DNA of 64,000 nt, from NCBI GenBank assembly GCA_963797605.1, contig CAWCPX010000017.1:372001-436000 (forward strand), written 5' to 3'. The position numbers and the translations under genes are program-made. The notes below the pieces were generated by a model that was given only the letters and a program-made list of their open reading frames with translations, had not been told where the DNA came from and made no database searches. This stretch comes from DASQPR01 sp963797605 (GTDB lineage: Bacteria > Actinomycetota > Actinomycetes > Mycobacteriales > Micromonosporaceae). Positions 46,751 through 56,025 of the stretch are shown piece by piece. The number at the start of each line of letters is the position of its first letter. The first letter of the stretch is position 1.

Positions 46751-47853
46751 GCCTGCACCGCCGAAGTCGTCGTGTTCTTCTTCTCGGCCGCCACCGTTTG
46801 CTCGTCGTAGAGCCAGCACGACGCCCAGTGCCCCTCGGCGTCACCGATCTCGATGCGCGGTGGCAGGTCGACCTTGCATCGGGCCATCGCGTGCGGGCAC
46901 CGCGGATGGAAACGGCAGCCGGCCGGCGGTGCGATCAGGCTCGGCGGCTCGCCGCTGTCGTTGACGGCGTATTTCCCGCCCTCGCCGGTGATCAGGTCGG
47001 GGTCCGGAGCCGACGCGATGAGCAGCCGCGTGTACGGGTGAGCGGGCGCCTGTGTCACCGTCTCGCTGTCGCCGCCCTCGACCATCCGGCCGGCGTACAT
47101 GACCATCGTCTCGTCCGCGAAGTAGCGCGCCGAAGCGATGTCGTGCGTGATGTAGAGGATCGCCAGGTGCAGCCGCTCTTTGAGATCGCGCAGCAGGTTG
47201 AGTACGCCGAGGCGGATCGACACGTCGAGCATCGAGACCGGCTCGTCGGCGAGCAGCACGGACGGGTCGGCACCGAGTGCCCGGGCGATCGCCACCCGCT
47301 GCCGTTGCCCGCCGGAGAGTTCGTGCGGGAACTTCGACAGGTAGCGCTCGGCCGGGGTGAGGCTGACTCGCCGGAGCAGGTCCGCGAGGTTGGCCTCGAG
47401 TTCGGCGGCATTCTTCCCGGCGTGGCCGTGGATGCGCAGCGATCGGGTGAGGTGGTAGCGCACGGTGTGGATCGGATTCAACGACGCGAACGGGTCCTGC
47501 AGGATCAACTGAACCTGCCGGGCGTACGCGCGGAATCGACGACCGCCACGCACCGTGGTGCTGGTGCCGTGCAGCCGGATGTCGCCGGCGGTGCGGGGAT
47601 AAAGCTGGCCGAGCAGGCGGGCCACGGTCGACTTGCCCGAGCCGGACTCGCCGACGAGGGCGGTCACGCGGCCCCGGCGCAACACGAGGTTGACATCGTC
47701 GACCGCGTGGACGAAGCGGGCCGGCCCGCGCAGTAACTCGCGACCGTGCCGGCGGACCGGGAAGTGTTTGGTAAGGCCCTCGGCCTCGAGCACCACGTCG
47801 TCGTCGGTGCTCGTCGTGTCGTTCTCGCGCGTGGTGGTGGGGGCGACTGTCAT
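46747..47853 (-). CDS. Opp/Dpp-type ABC ATPase (OppF-like)
   Basis: About 368 residues from ATG 47853 (MTVAPTTTREND). Walker A (LVGESGSGKST), Q-loop (LILQDPFASLNPI), signature (HELSGGQRQRVAIARALG), Walker B (SVLLADEPVSMLDV) and H-loop (ITHDIASARY) are intact. The oligopeptide C-terminal domain has its cysteine set (CRFHPRCPHAMARC). It is the first gene after the solute-binding protein, separated from it by a strong hairpin that probably lowers expression of the membrane parts relative to the binding protein. Confidence 0.93.
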   Translation of the reverse strand: MTVAPTTTRENDTTSTDDDVVLEAEGLTKHFPVRRHGRELLRGPARFVHAVDDVNLVLRRGRVTALVGESGSGKSTVARLLGQLYPRTAGDIRLHGTSTTVRGGRRFRAYARQVQLILQDPFASLNPIHTVRYHLTRSLRIHGHAGKNAAELEANLADLLRRVSLTPAERYLSKFPHELSGGQRQRVAIARALGADPSVLLADEPVSMLDVSIRLGVLNLLRDLKERLHLAILYITHDIASARYFADETMVMYAGRMVEGGDSETVTQAPAHPYTRLLIASAPDPDLITGEGGKYAVNDSGEPPSLIAPPAGCRFHPRCPHAMARCKVDLPPRIEIGDAEGHWASCWLYDEQTVAAEKKNTTTSAVQA

Positions 47854-47900
47854 TCCCGCGTCCGTCCTGCCCAAAGCGGTGTGGTGTGGATATTGCTTGC

Positions 47901-47938
47901 CGGGTCTCCCCGGACGGCGGACCGTCCGGGGAGACCCG
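47901..47938 (-). terminator. Strong hairpin between binding-protein and transporter genes
   Basis: CGGGTCTCCCCGGACGG pairs with CCGTCCGGGGAGACCCG: a perfect 17-bp stem with a 4-base loop, 25 bases past the solute-binding-protein stop. It fits partial termination or 3'-end protection, a common feature of ABC import operons. Confidence 0.78.
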
Positions 47939-47962
47939 TGGAGCGTGTTACGTACTACCGAG

Positions 47963-49636
47963 TCAGGACGTCGCCGGCACCAGGTGCAGGACGATGTCGA
48001 GCGAGTTCGGCAGGGTCGGCTGAGCGGGCGAGTACGGGTTCGAGTCGTCCGGCCAACCGGTCCAGTGCTGGGTGCTGTACTCGCCGCCGGCGTTAGCCGC
48101 CATGAGCGGAACCATCGGCTCCTGGTTGACGAAGATCTGCTCCAGCGTGTTCATCGCGGCGGTGCGGCTCGCGTCGTCGGCCGCGGTCCGGTACGCCTTC
48201 AGAGCGGCGGTGGCGTCGGCGTTGTTGAAGCGACCGTAGTTGCCGCTCGATCCGCCGGTGCCTTCGGGCTGAACCGCACCCGCAGCGCCGTCCATGATGT
48301 TCTGGTAGAGGTCGTACGGCGTCGCGCCACCGTTGGTCCAGTGGAGCACGGCGTCGAAGCTGCCCGTGTCGACGTTCTTCGTCCAGGCCTGCTCGTCGGC
48401 CTTGTCGACCTTGGCGGTGATGCCGATCTTCGAGACGTTGTCCGCGATGATCGCGAGGTCGGTCTGGTAGTCGGACCAACCGGACGGGTCGGACAGCGTG
48501 AACGTGACGGGCTTGCCGTCCTTGCCCTTCAGCGTGTTACCGGAGAACGTGTAGCCGTTGCTGGTCAGCAGCGCCTTCGCACCCGCGACATCGACCGTGA
48601 CGTTCTTGTTCGCGTACTGCGGGTCGATGAACGACGTTCCGGCCGGCGTCGGGATGCCGGTGATGTTGGTGACCTCGGGGTAGAAGTAGCCCGACTCACC
48701 CTGGTTGAAGATGTCGTCCTTGTTGATCACCATGCCGATCGCGCGGCGCAGGATCGGGTCGTTCAGCGGCGCCTTCGTCGTGTTGAACCACAGGCCGTGG
48801 ATGCCCAGCGTCGGCGGGAACCAGAGCTTGTAGTGCGGGTCCTTCGCGGCGTAGATCGTCTTCGCGTTCGGGATGAACACGAAGCTCCACTCCGACTCGC
48901 CGTTGACCAGGGCGGTCGTCTGCGTGTCGTTGCCGCTGTAGGAGGTGTACCGAAGCTCGGTGACCTTCGGCGCCGTCTGCCAGTAGCCGCTGCGCTCGTC
49001 GAGCACGATCGTCTGCGGCGTGAAGGACTTCAGCGTGTACGGGCCCGTACCGACCGGCTTCTGGTTGGTGTCGGTCGTCGGGTCGGCCATCTTCGACCAG
49101 ATGTGCTGCGGCACGATGAACGACTGCAGGACCTTGAACACGTTGACGAACTGCGACTCCGCGAACGTGATCGTCGCCGTGTTGCCGGAGGACGTCGCGC
49201 CGCTGATGTTCAGGGCCTGCGGGTTGAGCGCCGGCTTCTGCTGCATGAGCGTGAACGTGTAGGCGATGTCGGCAGCGGTGAACGCCTGGCCGTCGGACCA
49301 CTTGACGCCGTCACGCGCGGTGAAGACGACCTGCGTGTAGTCGGCGTTCCAGACGGCCTTCGTGGCGAGCCAGGGCTTACCCGGGTCGGCCGGGCGCACC
49401 GGGTTCATCATCTCGAGGGGCTCGTAGATCATGTACTTGTAGCCGAGCGACGAGCCGGCCGACGAGCTGAGGAACGGGTTGCTGTTGTTCGTCTGCGTCG
49501 CGTTCGGCATGCCGATGTTGAGCACGGTCACGGCCTTGTTGGTGCCGGCCTTGGAACCGCTACTGGAACACGCGGCGATGCCGGCGGCCGACATCAGGCC
49601 GATGGCGGCGATAGCAACGGTGCGGGTGAGGCGCAT
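47963..49636 (-). CDS. Family-5 solute-binding lipoprotein (beta-glucoside importer)
   Basis: 557 residues; AAGGAGG lies 6 bases before the ATG. The lipoprotein signal ends GIAACS with lipidated Cys23. SBP_bac_5 features: NPVRPADPGKPWLATKAVWN, WSDGQAFTAADIAYTFTLMQ, PVGTGPYTLKSF, LRRAIGMVINKDDIFNQGE and ending PNSLDIVLHLVP. Although called peptide-binding, members of this family bind cello- and other oligosaccharides when encoded with GH1 enzymes and a LacI regulator, as here. It is the first gene of the importer operon. Confidence 0.88.
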   Translation of the reverse strand: MRLTRTVAIAAIGLMSAAGIAACSSSGSKAGTNKAVTVLNIGMPNATQTNNSNPFLSSSAGSSLGYKYMIYEPLEMMNPVRPADPGKPWLATKAVWNADYTQVVFTARDGVKWSDGQAFTAADIAYTFTLMQQKPALNPQALNISGATSSGNTATITFAESQFVNVFKVLQSFIVPQHIWSKMADPTTDTNQKPVGTGPYTLKSFTPQTIVLDERSGYWQTAPKVTELRYTSYSGNDTQTTALVNGESEWSFVFIPNAKTIYAAKDPHYKLWFPPTLGIHGLWFNTTKAPLNDPILRRAIGMVINKDDIFNQGESGYFYPEVTNITGIPTPAGTSFIDPQYANKNVTVDVAGAKALLTSNGYTFSGNTLKGKDGKPVTFTLSDPSGWSDYQTDLAIIADNVSKIGITAKVDKADEQAWTKNVDTGSFDAVLHWTNGGATPYDLYQNIMDGAAGAVQPEGTGGSSGNYGRFNNADATAALKAYRTAADDASRTAAMNTLEQIFVNQEPMVPLMAANAGGEYSTQHWTGWPDDSNPYSPAQPTLPNSLDIVLHLVPATS

Positions 49637-49687
49637 GGATCCTCCTTCTCAAAATGCCCGAACTTCATATGGGGGTATGATGCGCGT

Positions 49688-49826
49688 TTGGTGCGGGGTG
49701 GGCGTTGGTGCGGGGGTGGCGCTGGTGCGGGTCGAGCATTTGGTGCCGTGTGGGCGTTCCTGCGGATTCAACATTTCTGGTGCGTTCGAACATTGGTGCC
49801 GGTGAATATTCGGTGCGGTGGACGTG
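49688..49826. repeat. Eight degenerate 17-bp repeats upstream of the importer operon
   Basis: Units starting TTGGTGCGG (variants CTGGTGC, TCGGTGC, TTCCTGC) begin at 49688, 49705, 49722, 49739, 49757, 49774, 49793 and 49810. Spacing is 17 bp except for one 18 and one 19. They fill the gap between the LacI gene and the solute-binding-protein start, where the operon promoter must lie. Confidence 0.65.
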
Positions 49827-49876
49827 GTGCATCGGACGGCCCGCAAGGAGGGTCGACCTTGGCGTTGTCGGATCTG

Positions 49877-50882
49877 TCAGGCGGCCGCGGTAGTGGAACC
49901 TCGGACGACCAGGTGGGTGGGGATGACGTTCGGCGCCTGGTGCATGGGGGTGCCGGCGAAGTGATCGAGAAGCATCTGCGCGGCCGTCGCTCCCATTTCG
50001 CGGAGCGGCTGTCGCACGGTCGTCAGTGGCGGTTCCGCGTGGGCGGCAGCGGGGACGTCGTCAAAACCGACGACCGCGATGTCATCCGGCACGCGCCGCC
50101 CTTCCTCTCGCGCGGCCTGCATGGCACCGACCGCGGAGAGGTCATTGTGGGCGAAGATGGCGTCGAACGTCGATGCCGGCGGCAATGGCCTGCTTCACGG
50201 CCAGACGCCCGGCGTCGAAGGTGAAGTCACCCTCGAACACGAGTCTCGGGTCGAGCTTCCGGCCGGCTCCCTCGAACACCTCGGCGAAGCCGTCGAGGCG
50301 CTCCTGGGTGCAGCCGAAACTCTCGATGCCGGTCACCACCAGGGGCCGAGTGCGCCCGATCGCCAACAGGTGTTTCGCCGCCGACGCACCGCCGTCACGG
50401 TTGGTCGTGGCGACCGAGGGGAACTGCGGTTGATGGCCGCGGTCGTCGATGAGCACGACCGGCAGCCCGCGCCGGTGCAGATCGGTGATGTAGTCGAGGG
50501 TGTTTTCGGGCTCGATGACGAGCAGCCCGTCGAACGACTTCGCCGACACCTGCGTCGCGAACTGGCGCATCGACTCCTCACCGCGGTTGCAGGTGAACAG
50601 CAGCAGCCCGTAACTCTCGCTCTCCAACACGTCGACCGCGCCCTGTAGGACGTCACCGATCCACGGCCACGAAAGCGAGGGCACGAGCATGCCGACGATC
50701 CGGGTGCGACCGCGCGCCAGACCAACCGCGCGCGCGCTCGGCACGTATCCGAGGTCATCGATTACTTGGCGCACTCGGGACGCGGTCGCGACATCGAGCT
50801 CGCCCTTACCGTTGAGCACTCGGGAAACCGTTGTTTTACTGACGCCAGCCTGGGCGGCGACATCGGCGATCGTGATCGGCAT
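49877..50882 (-). pseudogene. LacI-family repressor of the importer operon, one frameshift
   Basis: ATG 50882 opens the LacI helix-turn-helix (MPITIADVAAQAGVSKTTVS, then RVLNGKGELDVATASRV), the hinge VGLARGRTRIVGML and the periplasmic-binding-like sensor domain. Near 50173 an extra G in ATCGACGTTCGAC shifts the frame; the rest (FDAIFAHNDLSAVGAMQAAR, VPDDIAVVGFDDVP, VIPTHLVVRGST) ends at 49877. The joined protein has about 335 residues, the standard size. The layout resembles the CebR cellobiose repressors of Streptomyces. Inducer and operator remain inferred. Confidence 0.85.
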
Positions 50883-50912
50883 GCCACCCTCCCTCACGTG
50901 ACGACGTGCTCC

Positions 50913-50936
50913 GGAACCGGTTTCGGAAGCGGTTCC
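50913..50936. promoter_or_regulatory. Compound palindrome, LacI-type operator
   Basis: GGAACCG and CGGTTCC flank 10 bases in the lacI promoter region, 31 bases before the start. Inside it two overlapping LacI-like half-site pairs can be read, GAACCGGTTTC and GGAAGCGGTTCC. Autoregulation is likely. Confidence 0.6.
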
Positions 50937-51078
50937 GTGGCACGAGTCAACCTGAGTGACGTGGGCCACGTCAATAACGCGGAGGTAACAACTGATACTA
51001 AATTCAAGTCGCGAAAGAACTAGGCACGTCATCGCCCGACACAGAGATGTAACAAAGTTGTCGCATGTGGATTACCGC

Positions 51079-51116
51079 GCGGTAGCGGACGGGACACGTG
51101 CCCCGTCCGCTACCGC
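51079..51116 (-). terminator. Hairpin terminator of the secreted hydrolase gene
   Basis: GCGGTAGCGGACGGG and CCCGTCCGCTACCGC form a perfect 15-bp stem with an 8-base loop, starting 5 bases past the stop at 51122. Confidence 0.8.
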
Positions 51117-51121
51117 CCGCG

Positions 51122-53078
51122 TCAGAAATTCAACGACAGCAACGCGGACGGGTCGACGATCGGCACCTCCCAAACACCGCCGGCGCCGTCCGGGTCGATA
51201 ACGCTCGTGCCACCCGAGGCGAAGAACGTCACGATTTGCGTCTGTCCCGGCACGTTCGCTTGCGACGAAGCTCGGATCGAGCAGGAATCCGTGTGGATTC
51301 TTCCCGGCTTGTGCCGTCTTGTCGTTGCGATAAAGGCTCTCGCGGTCGAATAGATGCCCGGCGGCGAGAACCGTATAGTTCGTGGGATTTGGCACGGTTT
51401 GATCGCCAAACGCGTTCTGGAACAGCACCCGTTTCGCCGAACTCCCGGGCGGCGGTGACAGGCGCAGCAACGGCGCGTACGGTTCCGGGCCGCCGGAACG
51501 GTCGAGCCACGTCTCCTGCGCGAGCACGGCCTGGATCGCCAACGCTCCCGGTGCCGGATCGAGCACGGGTGCGTCACCGCGCAGCGGCATCGACTCGGTG
51601 AAGTTGTCGTTGCCGCCGTTGAGCAGGCTCGGCTGGCGCAGTGCCAGGTCCTGTTCGACGAGCGGCCGGAAACTCGGCGACAACCGGGCGATCTCGGAGA
51701 TCGGGCCGCCCGACACGTTCAGCGCGAGCACCCGGACCTTCGGGTCCACGCCGCCGAGCATGACGCCGTAGATCCCGCCGAAACTCTGGCCGTAGTAGCT
51801 GACGCCGGTTTCCCGCAGGTCGTTGTGGCCGTCGCCGTCGACATCGAGCCCGTGACCGATCGCGCGCACCAGTGACATCACGTCGGCGACGGTCTCGGTC
51901 AGGCCGTCGCGGTCGGAGACGGCGGCGTCGGCGGCCGGCTGGATCGGCGCGCCGACACCCTCGGTGCTGGTGATGATGCCGTCGCCGTTTTGATCAACCC
52001 CACGAGCATGCGCCGGTACGGAGACCGTGCCGCTCGCCGTCGTGATGTTCCACGTGCTCAGTGGCCCGAACCCGTGGCCGACGACGTCGGTGCCGATGGT
52101 GGCGATGCCGTGGAGCGCGTTGAGATCGGCGGCGAGGAACACGTTGCTGTCGGACCCGGTGAACCCGTGGCCGAAGATCGCGACCGGCCATCCGCCGGCG
52201 GGCTCGGTGCCGCCCGGCACGATGAGCACGAACGGCAACCGCGCCTGACCCCGCGCCAACGGGCCGAACAGCCGCGTCGGCGTCGTCGGGATCACGGTGT
52301 CGCCGTTGAGCCAGGTCGGCGCGAGGAACGACCCGAACACGTAGCGGGCGGCGCCGGTCGCGGACGTGATCGGCACCGCCGCCGTGTGCAGGCCGCCGAT
52401 CGAGCCGGTGTCGGCGGTGTAGCTGAGCGTGGTGCCGGCGGCCGGCACGTCGGCGTCGATATGCAGGCCACGCGCGCCTGGGGCGATGCCGGCGAGCGCG
52501 TACGCCAGACCGGAATCGAGCTGCTGACGGATGCGCAGCAGCGGGCCGGTAGCGCTTTCGGTGGTGAACGTCGTCTCGGCATCGGGGATGCCGCTGCCGT
52601 GGCCACCACGCAGCCGCAGTTCGTAGGTCGCGTCGGGGGCGAGCTGATCGACCGGGTGCGCGTAGACGGTATGGGTGGCGGCGTCGTAAACCACCCGATT
52701 AACCCCGATCGGCGCCGCATGCCGCGTGTCGACACGTGTCACCATTGTCGCGGCGGCGATCGCGGCCGGGTCGACGCTCGCGGAGAAAGTCAGCGAGAGG
52801 CGCGGGTCGATGTCGAAGCCGTCGAGCTGGTTGAGCTGCTGGACCGTGTTGCAGTCGGTTGGCCGGACCGCGCAGTCGGGCATCGGCAGAGCCACCCGGC
52901 GGCCGGTCAGCTGCAGCGGGTCGCGCACCGTCAGCGCGTTCGTCGGGAAGAGGGTCACCGCGACCCCGTGCTCGGGACCGTTGGCCGAGGCCGCGCTCGG
53001 CAGCGCGATGGCGGTGACGCATAACGCCACGGCCCCGACCGCGGCCAGCGCGCGCCGGGTCGCCAGGGGACGACTCAT
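51122..53078 (-). pseudogene. Large secreted alpha/beta hydrolase, one frameshift near 3' end
   Basis: ATG 53078 (MSRPLATRRALAAVGAVALC) gives a signal peptide cleaved after SAASA. An Ig-like N-terminal region (RLSLTFSASVDPAAI, YELRLRGGHG) precedes the hydrolase domain with VAIFGHGFTGSDSNVFLAAD and the nucleophile elbow SYYGQSFGGIYGVMLGG. Two Asp-rich loops (DQNGDGIITSTEG, DVDGDGHNDLRE) look like calcium sites. Near 51262 the frame slips; the proper end (ANVPGQTQIVTFFASGG, ending DPSALLSLNF) stops at 51122. The joined length is about 652 residues. It is extracellular, with an ester substrate unknown. Confidence 0.8.
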
Positions 53079-53348
53079 GGGGGGCTCCTTTGTGTACAGC
53101 GATGGACACATGTGGATTTGATCATTGTCACTCTAGGACGCCTGTGGGCACGCCCACCAGAGTCTGAGCGCGCTCGCGACCCTTGACTTTCGGAAGCCGA
53201 TGCTCGGGCGCGGGCGGTGCGAGATCACCTGGTGCGGCGGGTTGACCGCGGCGGAAGCGCTATGACGGGTGACGGCGACCGCGGCTGATGCCAGGCTCAC
53301 CGGCGCGCTCGCCCGATCGATCGCGGGCGGTGGCGGCGCCGCGGTGAC

Positions 53349-54284
53349 TCAGCCTCGGCTGCGGTGCGAGCGAAGCTCGGCGGACTGTGGCAGGCGCCCA
53401 GTGGCGGGCAGATAGGTCGGCGAGATGCCCGGCATCACGCCGTCTTCGGCCGGCTCGCGGGGGCGCACCGGGGCCGCTCGGCGCTGCGCGGCACCGCCGA
53501 GCCGGCTGGGACCGCTGTCCATCGCCTCCCGGTTGGAGCCGCGGGTGAACTCCTCGTCGCTCATCATCGTCAACGCGCCGAACACGAGACCGAGCAGTGC
53601 CGCGATCGCGATGACGACGATCGGCACGACGAGCACGACCGGACTCACGCCGCCGACGGCGTCGATGCCGGTGGACAGGTGCACGCGGACGGCTGCCATC
53701 GCCACGTAATGCATCGAGCACACGACGACCGCGAAGCCGAACGACGCGACCGCGATCGAGATTCCTCGCTCGAGCGCCACGGCGCACCACAGCGCACCGG
53801 CCGAGCCGATGACGGCGACCGCCAGGGAAACGATGACCAGGTCACGGCGATACGTCATCGTCCCGTCGATGCGGATCGCGGCCATGCCGAGGTAGTGCAT
53901 CCCGGCGACGCCGCCGCCCATCACCACCCCACCGAGGAGGATCTTGTAGAACTTCGGCCGGCCGAACCCGACGATGAAGAGGCCGGCGGCAGCGGCGCCA
54001 ACGGCGGCGACCAGACTCAGCGCCGTCAGTCCCAAACCGAACCGGACCGGGCTGGCCGGCACGTCGAATCCGAGAATCGCCATGTAGTGCATCAGCCAGA
54101 CACCGACACCGCCGATCGCGAACGCCGCCAGCACGAGCCAGCGAGCCCGCCGGCCGGCCGAACGCGAACGATGGGCGCGAGCGGCACAACTGAAGCCGAG
54201 TTGGGCTCCGATGACTGCCAGCACGAACGAGAGGATCGGGTTCACGGCTCCGTACGCGAATTGATGGACCACCGGCATCGGCAT
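53349..54284 (-). CDS. MHYT-domain integral membrane protein
   Basis: 311 residues with seven predicted helices. The three signature repeats are WLMHYMAILGF, AGMHYLGMAAI and CSMHYVAMAAV, whose Met and His side chains are thought to bind copper and sense O2, CO or NO. In many proteins this module is joined to GGDEF/EAL or kinase domains. Here the C-terminus is only a disordered Pro/Arg/Ser-rich tail of about 70 residues, so it must act through a partner or as a stand-alone sensor. It starts MPMPVVHQFAYGAVNPILSF, a typical MHYT opening. Confidence 0.9.
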   Translation of the reverse strand: MPMPVVHQFAYGAVNPILSFVLAVIGAQLGFSCAARAHRSRSAGRRARWLVLAAFAIGGVGVWLMHYMAILGFDVPASPVRFGLGLTALSLVAAVGAAAAGLFIVGFGRPKFYKILLGGVVMGGGVAGMHYLGMAAIRIDGTMTYRRDLVIVSLAVAVIGSAGALWCAVALERGISIAVASFGFAVVVCSMHYVAMAAVRVHLSTGIDAVGGVSPVVLVVPIVVIAIAALLGLVFGALTMMSDEEFTRGSNREAMDSGPSRLGGAAQRRAAPVRPREPAEDGVMPGISPTYLPATGRLPQSAELRSHRSRG

Positions 54285-54519
54285 GGCGGGATCACCTCCG
54301 TCACACAGGAATCATGGCGACGCACGGTGACGACACACAAACTGTGCGTCATCATGACGTTGCCATGACATTGCCAGCTGATCGACGTACATAAATCCCT
54401 ATTCGTCGGTATGTCGTCGGCTGACTGGTTTCACCGCCTGACAGAACCGTCTAATGTTGACGGATCGTGTTCCGACCGCCGGTGCGTGCCGGCCAAACCC
54501 GTACCCGAGGCGGTCATGC

Positions 54520-55065
54520 ATGCGCTCCGCACCCTCTGACGATCCGGTCGCCGCATTACTGCCCGACGCGATGAAAATCCTGATCGCCGGCGATGTCGGA
54601 GTCGGCAAGACCACGTTCGTCGGCGCGGTGAGCGAGATCCGCCCGCTGCGGACCGAGTCGACGCACAACGGCGGAGTCGCGATGGACTTCGGGCGCATCA
54701 CGCTGCGCGACGACCTTGTGCTCTACCTTTTCGGCACACCGGGCCAGGACCGATCTTCGCGATTGTGGGACGAATTGGCGCTCGGAGCGGTCGGCGCCGT
54801 CGTGCTGGCCGATCCGCATCGACTCGGCGAGTGCGGTCGTTGCGTCGACTACTTCCAAGAGCGGGGCACGCGTTTCATCCTCGCCGTCAACCGCTTCGAC
54901 TCCGGTCCGACGATGCGGCCGGCCGAGGTCACCCGGGCACTCGGGCTCGATCCCCAGGTCCCGGTGTTCTTCTGCGACGCCCGCGATCGCGAATCGTGCA
55001 AGACCATGCTCGTCGCTCTGATCGAGCATGTGATCTCGGCCAACCGGGAGTCCGTGCCGTCGTAG
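54520..55065 (+). CDS. Conservon-type small GTPase (CvnD-like)
   Basis: 181 residues from ATG 54520 with GAGG upstream; ATG 54454 would add a poor leader. P-loop ILIAGDVGVGKTTFVGAV, switch II LYLFGTPGQDRSSRLWDELA, base-recognition ILAVNRFDSG and VFFCDARDRESCK are as in Streptomyces CvnD proteins (ATP/GTP_bind_1). In conservons it follows a sensor kinase (CvnA), a roadblock/LC7 protein (CvnB) and a DUF742 protein (CvnC); none is encoded here, so this is an orphan. Two tandem 11-bp repeats CATGAC(G/A)TTGC lie upstream at 54353-54374. Confidence 0.88.
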   Translation: MRSAPSDDPVAALLPDAMKILIAGDVGVGKTTFVGAVSEIRPLRTESTHNGGVAMDFGRITLRDDLVLYLFGTPGQDRSSRLWDELALGAVGAVVLADPHRLGECGRCVDYFQERGTRFILAVNRFDSGPTMRPAEVTRALGLDPQVPVFFCDARDRESCKTMLVALIEHVISANRESVPS

Positions 55066-55286
55066 CGGGTTTCCGACTCGACGGCGGCTTCGCACTCCCC
55101 GCGAGTCTCGGGATGTACGGTTTCCTTTCTGTTTAGTGACGATTTGCCGCCTAAACGGACTATAACGACTCAGCCGTTCAGTCGAACATGACTTCACAAC
55201 AGAAACTTCCTTCACACGCATCCCACCGGTCGACCCCGCCATGCGACCCGTGAGTCGTGGTCGCACGCCTGTGCTAACGTGGCGCG

Positions 55287-55928
55287 ATGACCAGCGTTTT
55301 TCAGGCATCGCTGTTCGATATGACGACCGAGATCGCGCCCAGACCGCTCCCCGGTGACATCGAGCGCACCGACCTCTCGCGTGGCGCCTGGATCGACGTG
55401 TGCCGCGGTTGGATGCGGGGCGCCGACGAGCTTTATGAGCACCTTCGCGCCGACGTGCCGTGGCGGGCTGAGCGCCGCCAGATGTACGAACGGGTTGTCG
55501 ACGTGCCGCGCCTACTCTGCTTCTACGACGAGGGTCAGACCCTCCCGCATCCGGCTCTCGAGGCGGCCCGCTCGGCACTCGACGATCATTACCGTCCGAC
55601 GCTCGGCGAGCCGTTCCGCACGTCCGGCCTGTGTTACTACCGCGACGGTCACGACAGCGTCGCCTGGCACGGCGACACGATCGGCCGTGGCTCCCTTGAG
55701 GACACGATGGTCGCGATCGTGTCGGTCGGCTCGCCCCGGGCGCTGATGCTGCGGCCCCGGCTCGGCAGCGGCGGTCATGGCGAGACGCTCCGGTTGGAAC
55801 TCGGACATGGCGACCTGCTCGTCATGGGTGGCAGCTGCCAGCGCACGTGGGAGCACTCGGTGCCGAAGTCCGCCCGGCCGACCGGCCCGCGCATCAGCAT
55901 TCAGTTCCGGCCCCGAGGCGTCCGCTGA
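55287..55928 (+). CDS. alkB: AlkB-family 2-oxoglutarate/Fe(II) dioxygenase
   Basis: 213 residues. The iron triad is present: HxD in VAWHGDTIGRG (about residues 127-129) and the distal His in TWEHSVPKSARP. The 2-oxoglutarate-binding Arg is in RISIQFRPRG. CYYRDGHDS forms the substrate lid. The family removes methyl adducts from N1-A and N3-C in DNA or RNA by oxidation. A GTTTAG...CTAAAC inverted repeat (55131-55156) lies in the promoter region. It is monocistronic. Confidence 0.9.
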   Translation: MTSVFQASLFDMTTEIAPRPLPGDIERTDLSRGAWIDVCRGWMRGADELYEHLRADVPWRAERRQMYERVVDVPRLLCFYDEGQTLPHPALEAARSALDDHYRPTLGEPFRTSGLCYYRDGHDSVAWHGDTIGRGSLEDTMVAIVSVGSPRALMLRPRLGSGGHGETLRLELGHGDLLVMGGSCQRTWEHSVPKSARPTGPRISIQFRPRGVR

Positions 55929-56025
55929 GCCTCGGGCTCCCGAAAGATCGATCCCTCGGCGGCAGCCGCGAGGCGGCCGCGGCCACGGAAGCGCAGGGGC
56001 CGCGGAAGAGCAGCGGCAGCGGCGA

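Noticed and set aside
47633..50224. 863-codon plus-strand frame across the binding-protein gene.
   Set aside because: Antisense shadow of the lipoprotein gene, which has a lipobox, ribosome site and family motifs.
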